From Kalmusia sp. IMI 367209 (Eukaryota > Ascomycota > Dothideomycetes > Pleosporales > Didymosphaeriaceae), in assembly GCA_027946365.1 (NCBI GenBank), contig JAPEUQ010000002.1, positions 868,001 to 932,000 of the forward strand: a stretch of 64,000 nucleotides of DNA. The letters run 5' to 3'. Below the pieces are notes generated by a model. The model was not told the origin of the DNA and did no database searches. It saw nothing but the letters and a program-made list of their open reading frames with translations. The translations under genes were made by a program, and so were the position numbers. Numbering within the stretch: position 1 is the first letter of the stretch; each line of letters starts with the position of its first letter. Shown here piece by piece: positions 20,295 through 33,193 of the stretch.

Positions 20295-21899
20295 TGGCGC
20301 AGAGGGCATACTACTGCAAAGTCCTTCAATCAGCCTTCGCTAGTCGAAGAATGGCGGAAGTCCACGTCACAATACTCAAGGCAATAGCTCTACTGGATTG
20401 TTTGCTCATGGTGCAACGACCAAGTCGTGTAACTTTCGGAAAGCTTTGCAGCTTGCCCTGCCAAATGGGGCATCGAACGAGGCAAATGTTGTACTGAAAT
20501 GTTTGCTCAACCGTCCTTTTCGGAACCGCTGTCCCAAAGAGGTGCAATTGCTCAAAGTCACGTGTGGAGTAAGGGAGATGTATCATAGATACATCAAACG
20601 AACACGAGCTTCATCTCTTTTCATCAGACACTAAATTTGACATGTCAGGTTCAGAGAGCCTAAAAGTGATCCGGTGCAAGGAAGCGAAAGCACAGAGCAG
20701 GATCTTCGGCACCGTGCCGTGTCGATCATGAGTCGCTCCCGAACGCAGCTCAGCTGCACGCTGTGCTGCACGTTCTTCCTGGACCGCCAACACATTGGTT
20801 CCGCGAGGTTTTCCGTTCTCCAACGGCTGCTTCTTCCGTGCTACCGATGCGCAACATTTCGTGCCGAACTGGTCCCACAACGTCTTATAGAGGGGGGAGG
20901 ACTTTATGCAGGGCTTCTAGTGCGCTCCACGCAGCTTATGCACGGATCCTGTGAGCATCCTGGAACATCACCATTACTGAGGGGCGCAGCTCACAGCGAA
21001 TCATGCAGCCTTGAGGGAAAAAGGTGGGTATTGCAATTAGCTGATTGGCCCTTGGGTAAATCCTCTCGCGTGTTTCGCGACGCGTCCTCTCATCAACTTC
21101 CAACTTTCAGGTTCACAGTTCATGCACATTCAAGGGTCGTTCCGAGGACCACCTTCTCCTAGCGGCGCCTCGCTTTCGCTTCTTCCGCGTTCGTTGTCGA
21201 GACATTGCGCCTCTGAACCCGTTGCGGAAGAGGGGGTCTCCAGTCATAGGTGCAGAGGTTTCGGACGCGACGCGCGAGGCTTCTCCCTTTTGACTTTGCG
21301 CGGAGACAACATCATTGGCCGACCTCTTTCGTTTACTGCAGCAAGTCATAGCCGGGCACTGAAGTCATCTGGCGCGAAAAAGCACCCACGGTGGCTTGGT
21401 GCAATTTCCCGATGCTTCAGACGATACTCCAGGCAGCATAGGCTCGTCCCAATTTGACACAACCGTTTGACGGCGCTACGCTTTTGGATAGAAAGTCATG
21501 AATCGGTCTGTTCACCTTCGACGGCCCAAGCTCCCCGTAGCTTCCGGCATCAATCTGCGCCAATTGATGATCCGCCCGTGGCCATGCGTATTGCACTTAT
21601 CGCCGATGCCATCCCTGCTCACTCCACCTTGATTTTGTCTCTTCCTGCAGCTGCGCTTCTGCACCTCTTGAGCACCAGTTCCACAGACTGGCTGCGTGTC
21701 TTTGCTGACGTCCATTCCTTTCATACCAAGTAATTCTTAGCTCACCGTCATTACCATTCGCTCGTTTGCTTTGCCGTCGCTCTTTCGTCGTGTCCGTCGA
21801 CTCTACCTGACCTCGTTCACGCTTTCCCCTCCTTCAGCACTCCCCTCGATATTCGAGAAACTAATTTACATGGCCGTTGTCGACTGAGCCCATTTCGCC
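20295..21899. other. Intergenic, upstream of DUF4203 gene
   Basis: 1.6 kb. Open frames here look like chance. The last ~300 bp are pyrimidine-rich (CTTTCC, CTCGTTC runs), typical of a fungal promoter and 5' leader. No RNA gene recognised. Confidence 0.5.
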
Positions 21900-24800
21900 A
21901 TGCGATCATTTCGATTCCTTCTAATCACCTTCGCGCTCCTCGTCTGCTTCTACACAGTTGCAGCAGCTCCCGGGTACCCATTGGCACGTCGACAAGATGA
22001 TATCGAACCTACGCGTACTTCCTTCACGGCAACCGAGTCGTCAAGGCCTGCTTCTACAAGTCGTTCCCAGGAGTCGTCAACCACGCAATTCGAATCTAAT
22101 CGTCCTTCTACAACTGAAGCGCCCACCTCCCGCTCTTCCGTTGTTGTAACGTCAAGCATTGTTCCAGCATCGCCAACTGCTACCGCTTCCGGCGCGACCA
22201 CCAACGGGACTGAATCAGGTGAGGAATGTCCAATCATCGTTCCATGATTGTGGCTAATATAAACCTACTTCAGGCAATGCCTCAACCGACCCGCTTCCCC
22301 TTCATCCCAAGATCACTCCGGCTCTTGGATTAATTGGCGCATTGTTTCTAATCTCAGGCGTATTATATGCGGTAATTGGCATCAAGAACAAATGGTAAGC
22401 CAGCCGAATTGTTCTCGTCTGCAGCACATTAATGGTGACAGGATCTATGTCTTCGGTTCTGCGGCATACTTGACCGCGCTTGCCGTGACCGTGCTCATCA
22501 TCTATCTGATGAGTCCTCCGGTTTCAAATGCTGTCCAGGGCGCATTCTTCGTCGCTGCGTTCATCACAGGGGTGCTATTCGGAGCCCTGGCCTTGATCTT
22601 CTCGGACCTTACCGAGGGACTTGGATGTCTCTTGGGAGGGTATTGCCTTAGCATGTGGTTTCTTTCATTGAAAGAGGGGGGATTAATCACTTCGACAGCA
22701 GGGCGAGCCATCTTTATCGGCTGTTTCAGCGTGGCAGGATATTCCTTGTCGTTCTCGCATTATACCCGTACCTATGGCCTCATCGGTTCGATATCGTTCT
22801 CCGGTGCCACAATCGCGATGCTGGGTGTTGATTGCTTCAGCCGTGCGGGTTGGAAAGAGTTTTGGCTCTATCTATGGAGTAAATGATACCCAACCTGTGA
22901 TTGAGTACGAAACGCGACTAACACGTACAGACCTGAACTCCGACGTTTTTCCTCTGAATACGAACACATATCCGCTCACCAAGGGCATCAAGGTCGAACT
23001 CGCAGGCGTCGTCATATTATGTATTTTTGGCATCATTTCACAGCTTAGGCTCTGGAAGCTCATCAAAGAACGCCGAGATAAGAAGGAAGAGCACAGGCTG
23101 CAAACTGCACAGAATCAGCAGAAGGAAGAGGAGGAACTTGGCCGGAAGATTGAGGACACCTTCCACAAAGAGCGCAGTCAATGGGAAGCTACTTACGGGA
23201 ACAGAAGCCTTCACGACTCCGGTCATGCTACACCTGAATCACCAAGCCTGTACGAGAAGGAATACCTTTCGACTACTCTTGCGAGTACAACCCAATCTAC
23301 GAAGCCTGGGTCGACCAATTCTTCCGACAAGCACGCTAACGTGACTGTCGTGCCTGTTCACGAGGATGAGATTCAGCCAATCGATGCAAGGGGAGCACCA
23401 CTTCCAATTCTAAAAGACGATGTCGTCAATCATTCCGCCATCGTTAGCCGTACTAATAGCACTCGCCCATCGTCAGAGGCTGTAGCTGCTTCGCAAATTT
23501 CCCGGTCCGTATCCATCACAAGTTCGCTCAAGCCCTCAGCTCCTCCACCTCCGGTCATTGTCCCTCTTCCATTCCGGATCCCGCAAGAGGACGACGCCAA
23601 ATCGCAGCTTTCGGATAATGCCTCCGTATCGGCGCTACCCGACACTCAAGAAGACGAGCCCCCCTCGAACCAGCCATTACTTTCCCATCGCTTATCTGGA
23701 AAGCCAGCAATGAAGCGTCTCTCAACAAATCGAACGTCCTCCGACGGTTTTCAAGCCGAAGATGTCGTGATGATTTCGAAGCTCGAGGATGATAGAGCGT
23801 CCTCTGTGGCAGCTACATTAGACGAGGAAGATAAGATATCCTTAAGGGAAATTTCTCCACCACATTCGCCTTTGAACGGTGGTTTTGATCTGAATGAACC
23901 TATGATTGAGGACCTTGAGAACGCTGTTGACAATTCCAATGCTGACTTGGAAGCTCATAAGAATGGTGAACTGCGGAATAATGGGACGGTGATTGAAGCT
24001 GAGGGTGCGAGCACGACAGCAAGCACCCCAAAAATCGGCGTCCAGACAGCAGGCATGCTGAGAAGTCAACCTGCAGGTCAAATGTCGCCTTCATCATTCG
24101 GGACTAGCCGACAGTCTCTTACCATCAGTACCGATCCAAAGCATGAAGATTCCCGTCCCAAACATGACCTCGTTCAGAGTCCTCGCCTACGCCACGACAC
24201 CCTAGTGAAAGGAGACAGTAATAAGAGCCAGTCATCTGAAGCCGTCAATCCTAATGGTTCGTCATCGACCTCTCAGGACGACAAGACTGGATCCATCATC
24301 GGCGATCTTCCCAATTCACTTCCGGCGCGCCTTTCCAGGGTAGCACAATCATATCGAACAAACGAATGGGCGAAACATCTGGAGACAGCGGAGAAACCAG
24401 AACTGGATGAAATACCAGAGCCCGAGTCACCTGGAGCTCAATTAGACCACGAGCGCCCTGCTCCTGTTAGTGAAGGAATCGCCCAACCCTTCGCCACAAG
24501 CAAACGAATCTCGAAACGAGTTTCCAGTGACAGCACCGTGCACAGAAACAATGCATTCATGCAAATCAACTCAAACTCAGCAAGGCAGTCTCACAGCGAG
24601 CTTCCGTCGTTGAGTCGACAAGCATCTCAGACCCTGGATAGAGGCGTTCGAGTTTCCGGTACACAGCTACCCTCCGTGATTGACCCCGTCGGCAGGAGGG
24701 TCTCATCTGGCCCTACTCAGTTGCCAAATCAAACGTTGATGGGCAAACGCGAGTCGCTGATGCGAAACCGTGTTTCAACTCAAAACTTCAATCAGCAGAC

Positions 24801-25254
24801 AGGCTCTAGTAATGACCTGACAGCAGTCAACGACGAAGACATGACCTTAGCGCAACGCAGGCGGGCCTTGAAGTATCAAAAGGCCCCGTCCGCCTCGCAG
24901 AAATGGCAGAAGAACAGCTGGGCAGCAGCTCCGGTTGAAGGGTTCGACTCTCACCAGCCCAAGAGGACGGTTGGAACCGGCTCCGACCAGAAGCGCGAAG
25001 TGTTGCTGGCAGGATGGAGAGAATCGATACAGCAGACAGGCGCACCTCTGCAAAGCCCAGCGGCAAGAGAGGAACAGCAACGGGCGGTGATGATGAATGC
25101 AAAGAGGCAGAAAGAGATGGAGAAGCAGCAGCAGACGCTCATCTCGCAGCACCGAGAATCGATGCGACACAACATGATGAGGAGCAACGAGATGTTGGAC
25201 GCGCACCGCGAAGCCATGCGACGAATGCAAGCTGCAGCCAACAAAAACGCGTGA
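21900..25254 (+). CDS. TMEM198-like (DUF4203) membrane protein with long cytosolic tail
   Basis: Exons 21900-22218, 22274-22394, 22442-22878 and 22931-25254 join to 1066 aa. A signal peptide (about 1-22) and Kex2-like RR site lead a Ser/Thr-rich, probably O-glycosylated ectodomain (about 30-110). Seven membrane segments follow (about 125-345), matching the TM7S3/TM198-like pattern: ITPALGLIGALFLISGVLYAV-type start, then LGCLLGGYCLSMWFLSL and LAGVVILCIFGIISQL. Directly after the last segment is a charged helix (KERRDKKEEHRLQ...), and then ~700 residues of Ser-rich disordered tail ending in a Gln/Met/Arg-rich coiled segment (REEQQRAVMMNAKRQKEME). Function is unknown in fungi; topology suggests a membrane sensor or scaffold. 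Confidence 0.85.
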
Positions 25255-26855
25255 ACAGCAGCACGCTTATACATTGGGAAGGGGGAAAGATCCGCCCGAC
25301 GCTCATTTCGGATACTTCCCGTTTGGGAACATTGTATACTTTTACTACCGGCCATGGAGCTGGGTTGGGAATTTTCTGGATATACAGGCATTGATGGTTA
25401 TGATACCCTAGACGGACGGCCGTTTTCTTCACGGCTTGGTGGTAAATAGGGGCGCATGTTTAGGTTCAGCGTACACAGTGCACCGCTCCCTCTCGGATTT
25501 ACTTCCCTTTTTCTTTAGATATGGCTTGGATGGGATGACGAGCTATGGCTATGGCGAGTATTCTCACGGCTATCGGTGGCACGAGCTTAGCAGCATATCA
25601 TGTGTTCCTTGCATTCACACCCCCTTACCTACTCAGGGCAACCGGCGCCCAGATGTTGTTGTATTCAAGCACCTACCTAATACGTAGTACACTAATTGAT
25701 TTGCCCGTTTGAGGAAACGAGTGCGTGTAAAGCCGACCACAGAGGTCCCACGTGGACCCATTCAAAGCGTGCCCTGAGCACACAGACGCAGCACCGCACG
25801 AGAATTGGATTCAATTTCGAGGTGCCATGTCCAATATCATGGAAGGTGAACAAAGCGCCCCCAGCCGCGGGTCAACCGTCAGCCCTGTCCCATGCAAACA
25901 CCAATACACAGACAGCCACGGGCAATCGCAATACAAACTTGTGTGGAAATGCGCATGGCCCCACCCCCTCAGGAAGGATGATGCTCGCCGTGCTCGCCGT
26001 TCACTACCTAAGCCAATCCGCAATCCACGCGCATGGGATGTTGGCCATGGGTGTGCAGGGGTGCGCGTGAAGGAGGCATAAAGCGGAGGAAATTGCGCAC
26101 AAGAACGCGTTGGCTTTGGTCTGCTTAGCTGCAATCGTGACGGAACGCGGTTCCCAGACGATCCGGAGGGACGGCTCTGGGCCCGACTACGGATGAGGCG
26201 CTTCTGGTGCGGTAGCGCGACGTTTGGTCAGGCGTGATGGTTTTTGGTTTTTTGTAGCAAAACGCGAGCGTTGGGGGCACCGGTTGTGGGGAAAAAAGTC
26301 TTGGAGTGTGATGTACGTAGGTAGCAACCGAGTCCGAGCGGTTATGCATTGACAGCTGTCTTGCAGGGCGGCCAATTGAGCAACGGTGTTGCGAGAGGAT
26401 GCTTTTGCCGGAGGCGTGGGAGGCTTGGGTACAAATGGCAGCGATTGTCATGGTCACGATGGGCGTCTGCGTTGGTTCGGGACGCAGGGGCGGTGAATCA
26501 GTAAGGCGAGGGATGGCACAGGCGAGGCTTCGAGGTATGACGGCAGAGCCCACGGCCCAACTTTTGCCAATGCACAAAGTTTGTTTGCGCTCTTCAAAAC
26601 CCGGTTGTGCCTGACCCAGTCTGGAGTGAGACAAGAGCCCACCGTGTGGCTTTTTCGCGTCCGCCATTGCACCCCGTCCAAACCGCTCGACCTAATCCAC
26701 TACCAATCCCCCGCCCCGGCCGTTTCTGCTGGCCGCCTTCGCTGCACCGGTCCGCACAAATATCACGCCCCGGTCGCCATCGTCGTCGTCGTCGTGAGTC
26801 TCTTGTTGCTGCCGCTGTTGCTACGCTGCTTTGCTGCTGCTGCTGCTGCTCCTCC
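25255..26855. other. Intergenic, upstream of ERF4
   Basis: 1.6 kb without a supported gene. The last 200 bp hold CTG and GTC triplet runs (for example 26776-26795 and 26831-26848) in the 5' leader of the ERF4-like gene. A good donor, GTGAGT at 26795, could start a 5'-leader intron. Confidence 0.5.
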
Positions 26856-28199
26856 ATGCCTGTTCCCGCCCAGACCACCACGCCCGTCGGAGCAGCTCTC
26901 GCCGACTCCCCCTTTGCCCAAACCCTTCACCACCACCCACAACGGCGTCCCACGACACCCCCGCTGCGTCTGCACTGCCAGCCCGCTGGTCCATAACCAA
27001 CCGCCTCTTCGGCCTCCGCGCCTTCTACAGCGGGCCGCCGCGCCAGCCTGCATCGCGTCTCTGGAACCCCGTCAACTCTTCGCCGCGCAGTCTCGCCGTC
27101 CATCAGCAGCCGCCGCCGCGCACCCACACCCGCGACGAGCCCAACCTTCCCGTGCAGCACCAGCAAACCGACGCTCGCGACGAGTATCCGCTGTTGACCC
27201 TTCCCGAGCAGCGTCTGAGCCGCCAGAGCCCTGCGCCGTCCTCGCTCGCTGTGGAACGTTCCACCGCCGGTGGCAGCAGTCGCACGAGCATCGGCCTTCC
27301 GCGTGATCGCAGGAGCCTGCATATCGATTCTCAGCCGCCGACGCCGGCAATGGCCCCGGAACACGAGTCCGCGCCTGCAGATGCACCGCAGGCGCCCGTA
27401 CCCGGTGCTCGCGCCGACGACGTGGAGGCCGGCGCGACGCTGAGGAGGCCCTCCGCCACCCGCGGCTCTCTGCCCTCGCGGCCAACCTCGATGCATTCGA
27501 ACGAGCAAGGCGATAGAGAGGGCGATGGGGACGACGCGTCTGAGTTTCCCTGGGGGCCCTCGCATCCGTGCTTCCCGCATCCCAATCCGCACGTTCCACT
27601 AAATTCGCCATTGTACGATAGCACGCGTATAATACGGATAAAACGTGACTGGATGGTCAAGGGCGACTTGGCGCCTACCTTTGCCAATCTTTACCCAGAG
27701 ATTTTGGATCCGCTCGTCACCGAGGAAGATTTTAGGAAAATAGTGCAGACGATCAATGACCGTCTGGTCCAGGCGTTCGACCCCTTCAGCTTCCGGGCGT
27801 GGCTGGACGCCGTCATGGGCGTGGCTACCTTCTGGTTGTGGGACGATGCTGGTCTTACCAAAGTGAAGCGGAAATTAGCGGAGCTTGAAGGCTGGATAGA
27901 CAACTGGAATCGCACCATTGGGGAGAAAGAGGGCGTAAAGATGATCCCCCTGCGGCGGACGGGTTATTTGACAGTCAGTATCCCGTTACGAATTCAGCGT
28001 ATGTTGTTGTACTAATAGTATCAAGCTCGACATTCAAATCCCAGATCCTCACTTAGGGCCCGACAACAGTACCGTCTCGCGACCTAACACAAACGAAGAC
28101 GGGTTTGCGAATGAAGCTCTTCCTGATCAGAGTGTCTATCCCACCACACCCACCTTCCAAGTCCACGCATCATCCTCGCCAATCGCCACAGAGACATAA
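26856..28199 (+). CDS. ERF4: Erf4 / GOLGA7-type palmitoyltransferase subunit, 5' end unresolved
   Basis: Partner subunit of the Erf2 DHHC palmitoyltransferase, which palmitoylates Ras at the ER/Golgi. The long exon runs to 27973 and the last exon is 28026-28199. The Erf4 domain is clear: HPCFPHPNPHVPLNSPLY, TRIIRIKRDWM, FANLYPEILDP and MGVATFWLWDD, closing with the LDIQIPDPH junction across the intron. The N-terminal half is Pro/Arg/Ser-rich, and coding-like sequence (WSITNRLFGLRAFYSG) is open well upstream of the first in-frame ATG at 27350. The likely start is ATG 26856 (MPVPAQTTTP), which is in another frame, so either a small indel in the 26930-26965 region (C5 run at 26958-26962) or an unseen intron must join them. 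Confidence 0.8.
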
Positions 28200-29362
28200 T
28201 CAAGCCGCACGACTGCCTCACATAATTTCTTCTACATCTTCTAGATATACCAGCCTCCTGGCAGCATCACAGGATCTTTGGCGCACTGGAGTAATTCTCT
28301 TTTTCCTTCCGTCATTCTTGTATCATGAGTAAAGTTCCTTATACTAGGGAAGCAGCAAGTCTCTCGACCGCTTTCCCGTCTACATCTAGATATCACCGCC
28401 GCGAGGCACACAGCATAATTGCTTGTTCATTGCTTTGTTTTTTCCTTTCCTGGGTCGTTTTTTTGTCTGTTCAGATACCCAATGCGTTGCTTTGTCACGT
28501 AGCATCAGAATAGTTAGTTAATCAAGCCAGCCACGCTTTTCGCTTTCACCCAAGCGCAAAAGCCCCTGCTGATATCTCACATCGTAATCTTGCTTTTTTT
28601 TGTTTCGGCCCATCACTCTGTGGCCTCGCTCCCAGTGTTAAAATCAATACACTGACATCATCATCACCACTTCTTTTTCCCACCGCCACCTGCGACGCGG
28701 CTGCACGCACGCACGCAGGTTTCGTCCAAAGCGGAAAGCTCCCCCTTCGGCCTCGTCGGCCTCTTGACTCGTGCTAGCACCTCCTTGCCTCGGGTTTGGG
28801 AACGCCCCCATCCCTGGCTACACTCTCCCTCCGGGTCGTCGGCGTGGGGCGCGATCGCGCATCGCTCCTGAAACCCCCCAAAAAAGGGAAGTCTTCTGGA
28901 AGAAATCTCGCTCGCTCGCTTCCGGGGTGCTGGGCGGCGGCGCCGGTGGCGGTGGCGTGAGAGGAGGTGAGGATGCTTTGGGAGGCCCCTGCGTTGCTAC
29001 AGGGCTAGGGGGGGCCGTGAGACGGAGGAAATTGGGTTCTTATGCGGGGACGGCGAGGTGGGTTTGTTGTTGGAGGTCGGGGGGAGGGAGTGTGTATGTA
29101 TGGGACGATGGGTTGGTGGAGAGGAAAGGGAGTTGAGTATTGGGTGAGAGTGCACATCAGCGTATTGCTGGGAGGTATGGGACTGTTCACGGTTATATGT
29201 TAAAATGAATGAAAAGCTTGAGGACTGTCTTGATGCGTGATTTGTATTCTGTGACCGCTTACATCTTATGTTTTTGTTTGTTTGGTATCTTCGTTGATCA
29301 TTTGTGGTGTTTCAAAATAGTTGATAGTCCATACCTCACCCTTTCGCTAGTCCCTTACATCT
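28200..29362. other. Convergent intergenic region
   Basis: 1.2 kb between ERF4 (+) and the epimerase-like gene (-). About 28,920-29,120 is a G-rich stretch whose open frame is low-complexity Gly/Arg and not credible as protein. No RNA gene recognised. Confidence 0.5.
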
Positions 29363-30556
29363 TCAAGCACCCACCTTCTCCGCGTGACTCTTGAGCAGGC
29401 CCAACTCCTTCGCTTCGTCCTCCACGATCGCAGGCAGTAGGTCCTCGAGACTCTTCTGCTTCGGCGTCCACCCAAGTAGCTCCCTCGCTCTCACAGCTTT
29501 AGCTCGCGAATTCGTCCCGATCAAGAATCCCGCTGCTCGCATCAGCTTGTTCGCCTCTTCGACGGGCAAATCGTCCAGCTCCGCTGTCTCGATGAGCTTC
29601 CTGTCCACTGCTATCTGTGCAATGCGCTGAGATATCTCGCCCCACACGATCTCGCCGTTCTCGGCAAAGTAGTACCCTTCCTCATTCCACGTCGCCTTCC
29701 CACCGCCAGGCTGCAGCGCCGCAACCACCAGACCCAGGAACACCTGCGAAAGGTCCTGCACGTGGACTTCGTGCCATATGTTCTGGCCAGCGTTGACCCG
29801 GAAGCCCTTGCCCCGCTTGAGAGTGGCCTTGGTGAGCTCGTACGCTTGCACGCTGCGCTGATTGTCCGGGCCGCGACCCGGTCCGTAGATGCACGGCGGG
29901 CACACGATGGCCGTGAAGATGGTGCCGGGGTTCTTGGCCGCGGCCGCGAGGACGATCTTGTCGACGTTGCGGTGCTCGAAGCTGTCCGGGAGGGAGGTTA
30001 CTTCCTTGATGCCGTCGGCGTCGTTGTACACGTGCGTGGCTAGCTCGCCGTACGTCTTCCTCTGCACGTCTGCTGAGGCTACGATGCCGGTGCCGGACGT
30101 GTGGATCAGGTATCCTGGGGTTTGCTTCTGGGCTAGACCCGCTACGAGGGCGGTTGCTGCGCCGGGGTGGTCGGCGTTGGCTGTGTGCACTATGATGTCG
30201 GCTTTTGCGGCTTCGGCTGTGAGCAGGTCGGCGCTGTCGAGGTCGCCGTAGACGAGCTTCACTTTGGCATATTGGGCGGCGATTTTGGCGCCTTTGTCGG
30301 AGTTGCGGACCAGGGCGGTGATGTCGAGGTCTGGATAGGTGTGGGCGATGGTGTAGAGGGCGTCACCGCCAATGTAGCCTGTGGCGCCGGTGCTGGAGGC
30401 CGTTAGTCAATGCTTGGTGGTACGGTCTATGGAATGGTGGAAAAGTGCAGAGACATCTGCTGTGAGGAGCTTGATAGAGATCACAAGCATCTTTTGGATT
30501 AAACGAGGCTAAACGAGAGCTATGTTTGGAATGACTGACATGAAGAGTTTTGTCAT
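29363..30556 (-). CDS. NAD(P)-dependent epimerase/dehydratase-like protein
   Basis: Extended short-chain dehydrogenase fold. Exon 1 is only 17 nt (30556-30540, encoding MTKLF plus two bases) and exon 2 is 30392-29363; the join gives MTKLFITGATGYIGGDALY, restoring the TGxxGxxG dinucleotide-binding motif at residues 7-13 of a 348-aa protein. Downstream features include VRNSDKGA, the HTANADH segment and CPPCIYGPGRGPDNQRS, as in the NAD-dependent epimerase / NmrA-like group. The substrate cannot be told. The first intron is 147 bp, longer than its neighbours'. The tiny first exon means ORF-only callers would start at the internal Met (30262) and lose the cofactor site. Confidence 0.85.
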
Positions 30557-31218
30557 TCTGCAGACGTGGAAGATATCGTCAGTAAAAAATTTGATGGGAT
30601 TGTATTTGGTTTGTATCGTAAAGAGAGTGGGCCTGAGAGAGCAAGATCAAGGTCTTTATGTCTCGACGTGGAGGCCGGTTGTACGAAGCCAGTGGGAATA
30701 AGCTCGCAACGTAGTTCCCGTGTCTGGGTTAGTATTGAAATCCTTGCAAGGATTAGAAATCAATCTTAGTAGCTACTCGTGGAATGGTAAATGTCTGGTT
30801 CACATAGAGAATGCTGTATCAGGACGTGTAGTGGAGCTATTGAAGGGCGTACTGAGGGGCATAGGACAACTGACGCAATAGCGCTGGAGGTAAACATCGT
30901 AGGCGGCCAATGAAGTGTCCTTGCGTACAGAGCACTACATGTGCTCATTATTAAGCTTACTGGCGATATCTCGGACTTTCGATGATACATAGTAATCCCA
31001 TTGTTCGCTCGCAAAGATCGATAGTATTTATGGACATGGGCAGGCAACGAGCCGTGGATATTACATAAGCAAGTACAGGGAGTCGAAGCTCAAGCCACAC
31101 CTTCACGAGCTACGTCAAGCAAAGCAGTGCAATCGAGTATGGAATCACCAGCCACGAACGAGCCTCGATAACTGATCTTCCTTTGAACCTCGCGACCGCG
31201 CAGTGCTTAGTTGTCGCC
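30557..31218. other. Divergent intergenic region
   Basis: Lies between the epimerase-like gene (-) and VPS45 (+). No gene or RNA supported; presumably both promoters. Confidence 0.5.
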
Positions 31219-33193
31219 ATGGACATCGTACAGGCCGTCTCCGGCTACATCACCAAGATGGTGTCCGCCGGAGACAGCGCTGCGGCAGGCACCTCTGCTG
31301 CGAAGATGAAGATACTCTTGCTGGACAATGACACTGTAGGTTTGTCTGCTCCATCTATAGGTCCTCAGGACGACCTCTCACGCCGTGCAGGTCTCAATAG
31401 TATCGACTGCGACGACGCAATCAGCCCTCCTAAACCATGAGGTCTACCTCACCGAGTACGATCCCCGCAACCCCGCTTTGGGCAAGCCTTCTGACACAAT
31501 ACTTCAGTCGCGTGGACAACCAGACTAGAGAGAAGATGCGACATCTTCGTTGCCTCTGCTTTGTGCGGCCATCGCCCGATTCTATACAGAGCTTGATCGA
31601 GGAGCTACGAGAGCCCAAGTACGGAGAGTACCACATCTGTGAGCGGACACAAGACTGAGATGTGCGAGAAGGGTGTCTAACTCGATGTAGATTTCAGCAA
31701 CATCATCAAGAAATCCTCGCTCGAACGCCTCGCAGAAGCGGACGATCACGAGGTCGTACGCGCCGTACAGGAATACTTCGCCGATTTTCTCGTCATAAAC
31801 CCTGACCTTATGTCCTTAAACCTTGGATTCCCGCAACACAGACTATGGAGCACAAACCCTGATACCTGGAATGCGGATTCGTTGCAGCGGTCAACCGAAG
31901 GCGTGCTTGCTTTACTGCTCGCATTGAAGAAGAAGGCATTGATTCGATATCAGAAGAACAGTCCTCTGGCTAAGAAATTGGCAACGGAAGTGCGGTACAA
32001 CATGACGCAAGAGGACCAGCTATTCGATTTTCGAAAGACCGATACGCCGCCAATACTCTTGATCGTCGACCGAAGAGATGACCCTGTTACACCGTTGTTG
32101 ACACAGTGGACGTACCAAGCAATGGTCCACGAACTACTTGGAATCAATAACGGCAGGGTGGACTTGCGCGACGTGCCCGATATAAGACCTGAGTTAAAGG
32201 TATGCCATTTTCAATCACTCGGCGTTTTGTGCTAACCTCCATTGGTAGGAAATCACACTCTCACAAGATCAAGATCCATTCTTCAAGAAGAACATGTATC
32301 TCAATTTTGGCGATCTTGGACAGAACGCCAAAGAGTACGTCGAACAATTTGCCTCCAAGCAGCAAGGTTCACAAAAGCTCGACTCTATTGCAGACATGAA
32401 ACGCTTCATCGAAGATTTTCCTGAATTCCGCAAGCTGTCCGGAAACGTGACGAAGCACGTAACGCTTGTCGGGGAGCTGAGTCGAAGAGTTGGTGAGGAC
32501 AGTTTGTTGGAAGTGAGCGAGTTGGAGCAGAGTTTGGCTTGCACAGACAACCATTCAAGTGATGTCAAGTCACTCCAACGGATAATACAGGACCCGAAGA
32601 TCCCCGCGGACAATAAGCTACGGCTCACAGCAATCTATGCCTTGCGATATTCAAAGCATTCTTCGAACTCTACACCTATGCTACTGGATCTTCTTGAAGT
32701 CACCGGAGGTGTTTCACGACACCGAATCAGTCTAGTCAAGAAGCTTCTAGCATACCACAACTCTCTCCAGGCCACAAATATTGCCGGTGGGATGCCTGAT
32801 CTGTTCCAACCTGGATCGTTCTTCAGCGGTGCCCGCGATCGGTTCAAAGGCTTAAAGGGGGTTGAGAACGTGTACACTCAACATTCGCCACGGCTTGAAG
32901 CGACACTGCAGGAACTGATCAAAGGAAGATTGAACACGCAAGTGTACCCGTTCGTTGAAGGCGGTGGTTCCACCAAGGATAAACCTCAGGACATCATCGT
33001 CTTCATGGTTGGTGGCACAACGTACGAGGAAGCTAAAATGGTAGCGCAGGTCAATGCGAGCTCCCCTGGGGTGCGCGTTGTCCTAGGTGGCACTTCGGTA
33101 CATAATAGCTCGTCGTTCCTGGAGGAAATTGGCGAGTTCTGGCCTGAGCCTGAGACTGCCACTGGTAGATCGAGGACTGGGGCAGGGAGATAA
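31219..33193 (+). CDS. VPS45: Sec1/Munc18 family protein Vps45
   Basis: Sec1/Munc18 protein that binds the Tlg2-type syntaxin and drives vesicle fusion at the trans-Golgi/endosome. Five exons, 31219-31335, 31391-31455, 31508-31638, 31691-32199 and 32249-33193, join to 588 aa, the usual length. Family landmarks: MDIVQAVSGYITKM start, MKILLLDNDT, EVYLTDRVDN, REKMRHLRCLCFVRP, LLIVDRRDDPVTPLLTQWTYQAMVHE-type block, and IIVFMVGGTTYEEA near the end. The second and third introns each interrupt conserved sequence and are needed to reach the published family pattern. Intact. Confidence 0.96.

Noticed and set aside
20674..21162. 162-codon plus-strand frame in the GSH2-DUF4203 gap
   Set aside because: No protein-like pattern and overlaps other equally long frames; treated as chance in promoter DNA.
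26831..26855. Poly-Leu start (MLLLLLLL) of the ERF4 frame
   Set aside because: The first codon is TTG and the leucines come from a CTG-repeat leader; not a believable signal or start.
28771..29136. 121-codon plus-strand frame, Gly/Arg-rich
   Set aside because: Low complexity from G-rich DNA; no start context, no domain, no neighbouring exon.
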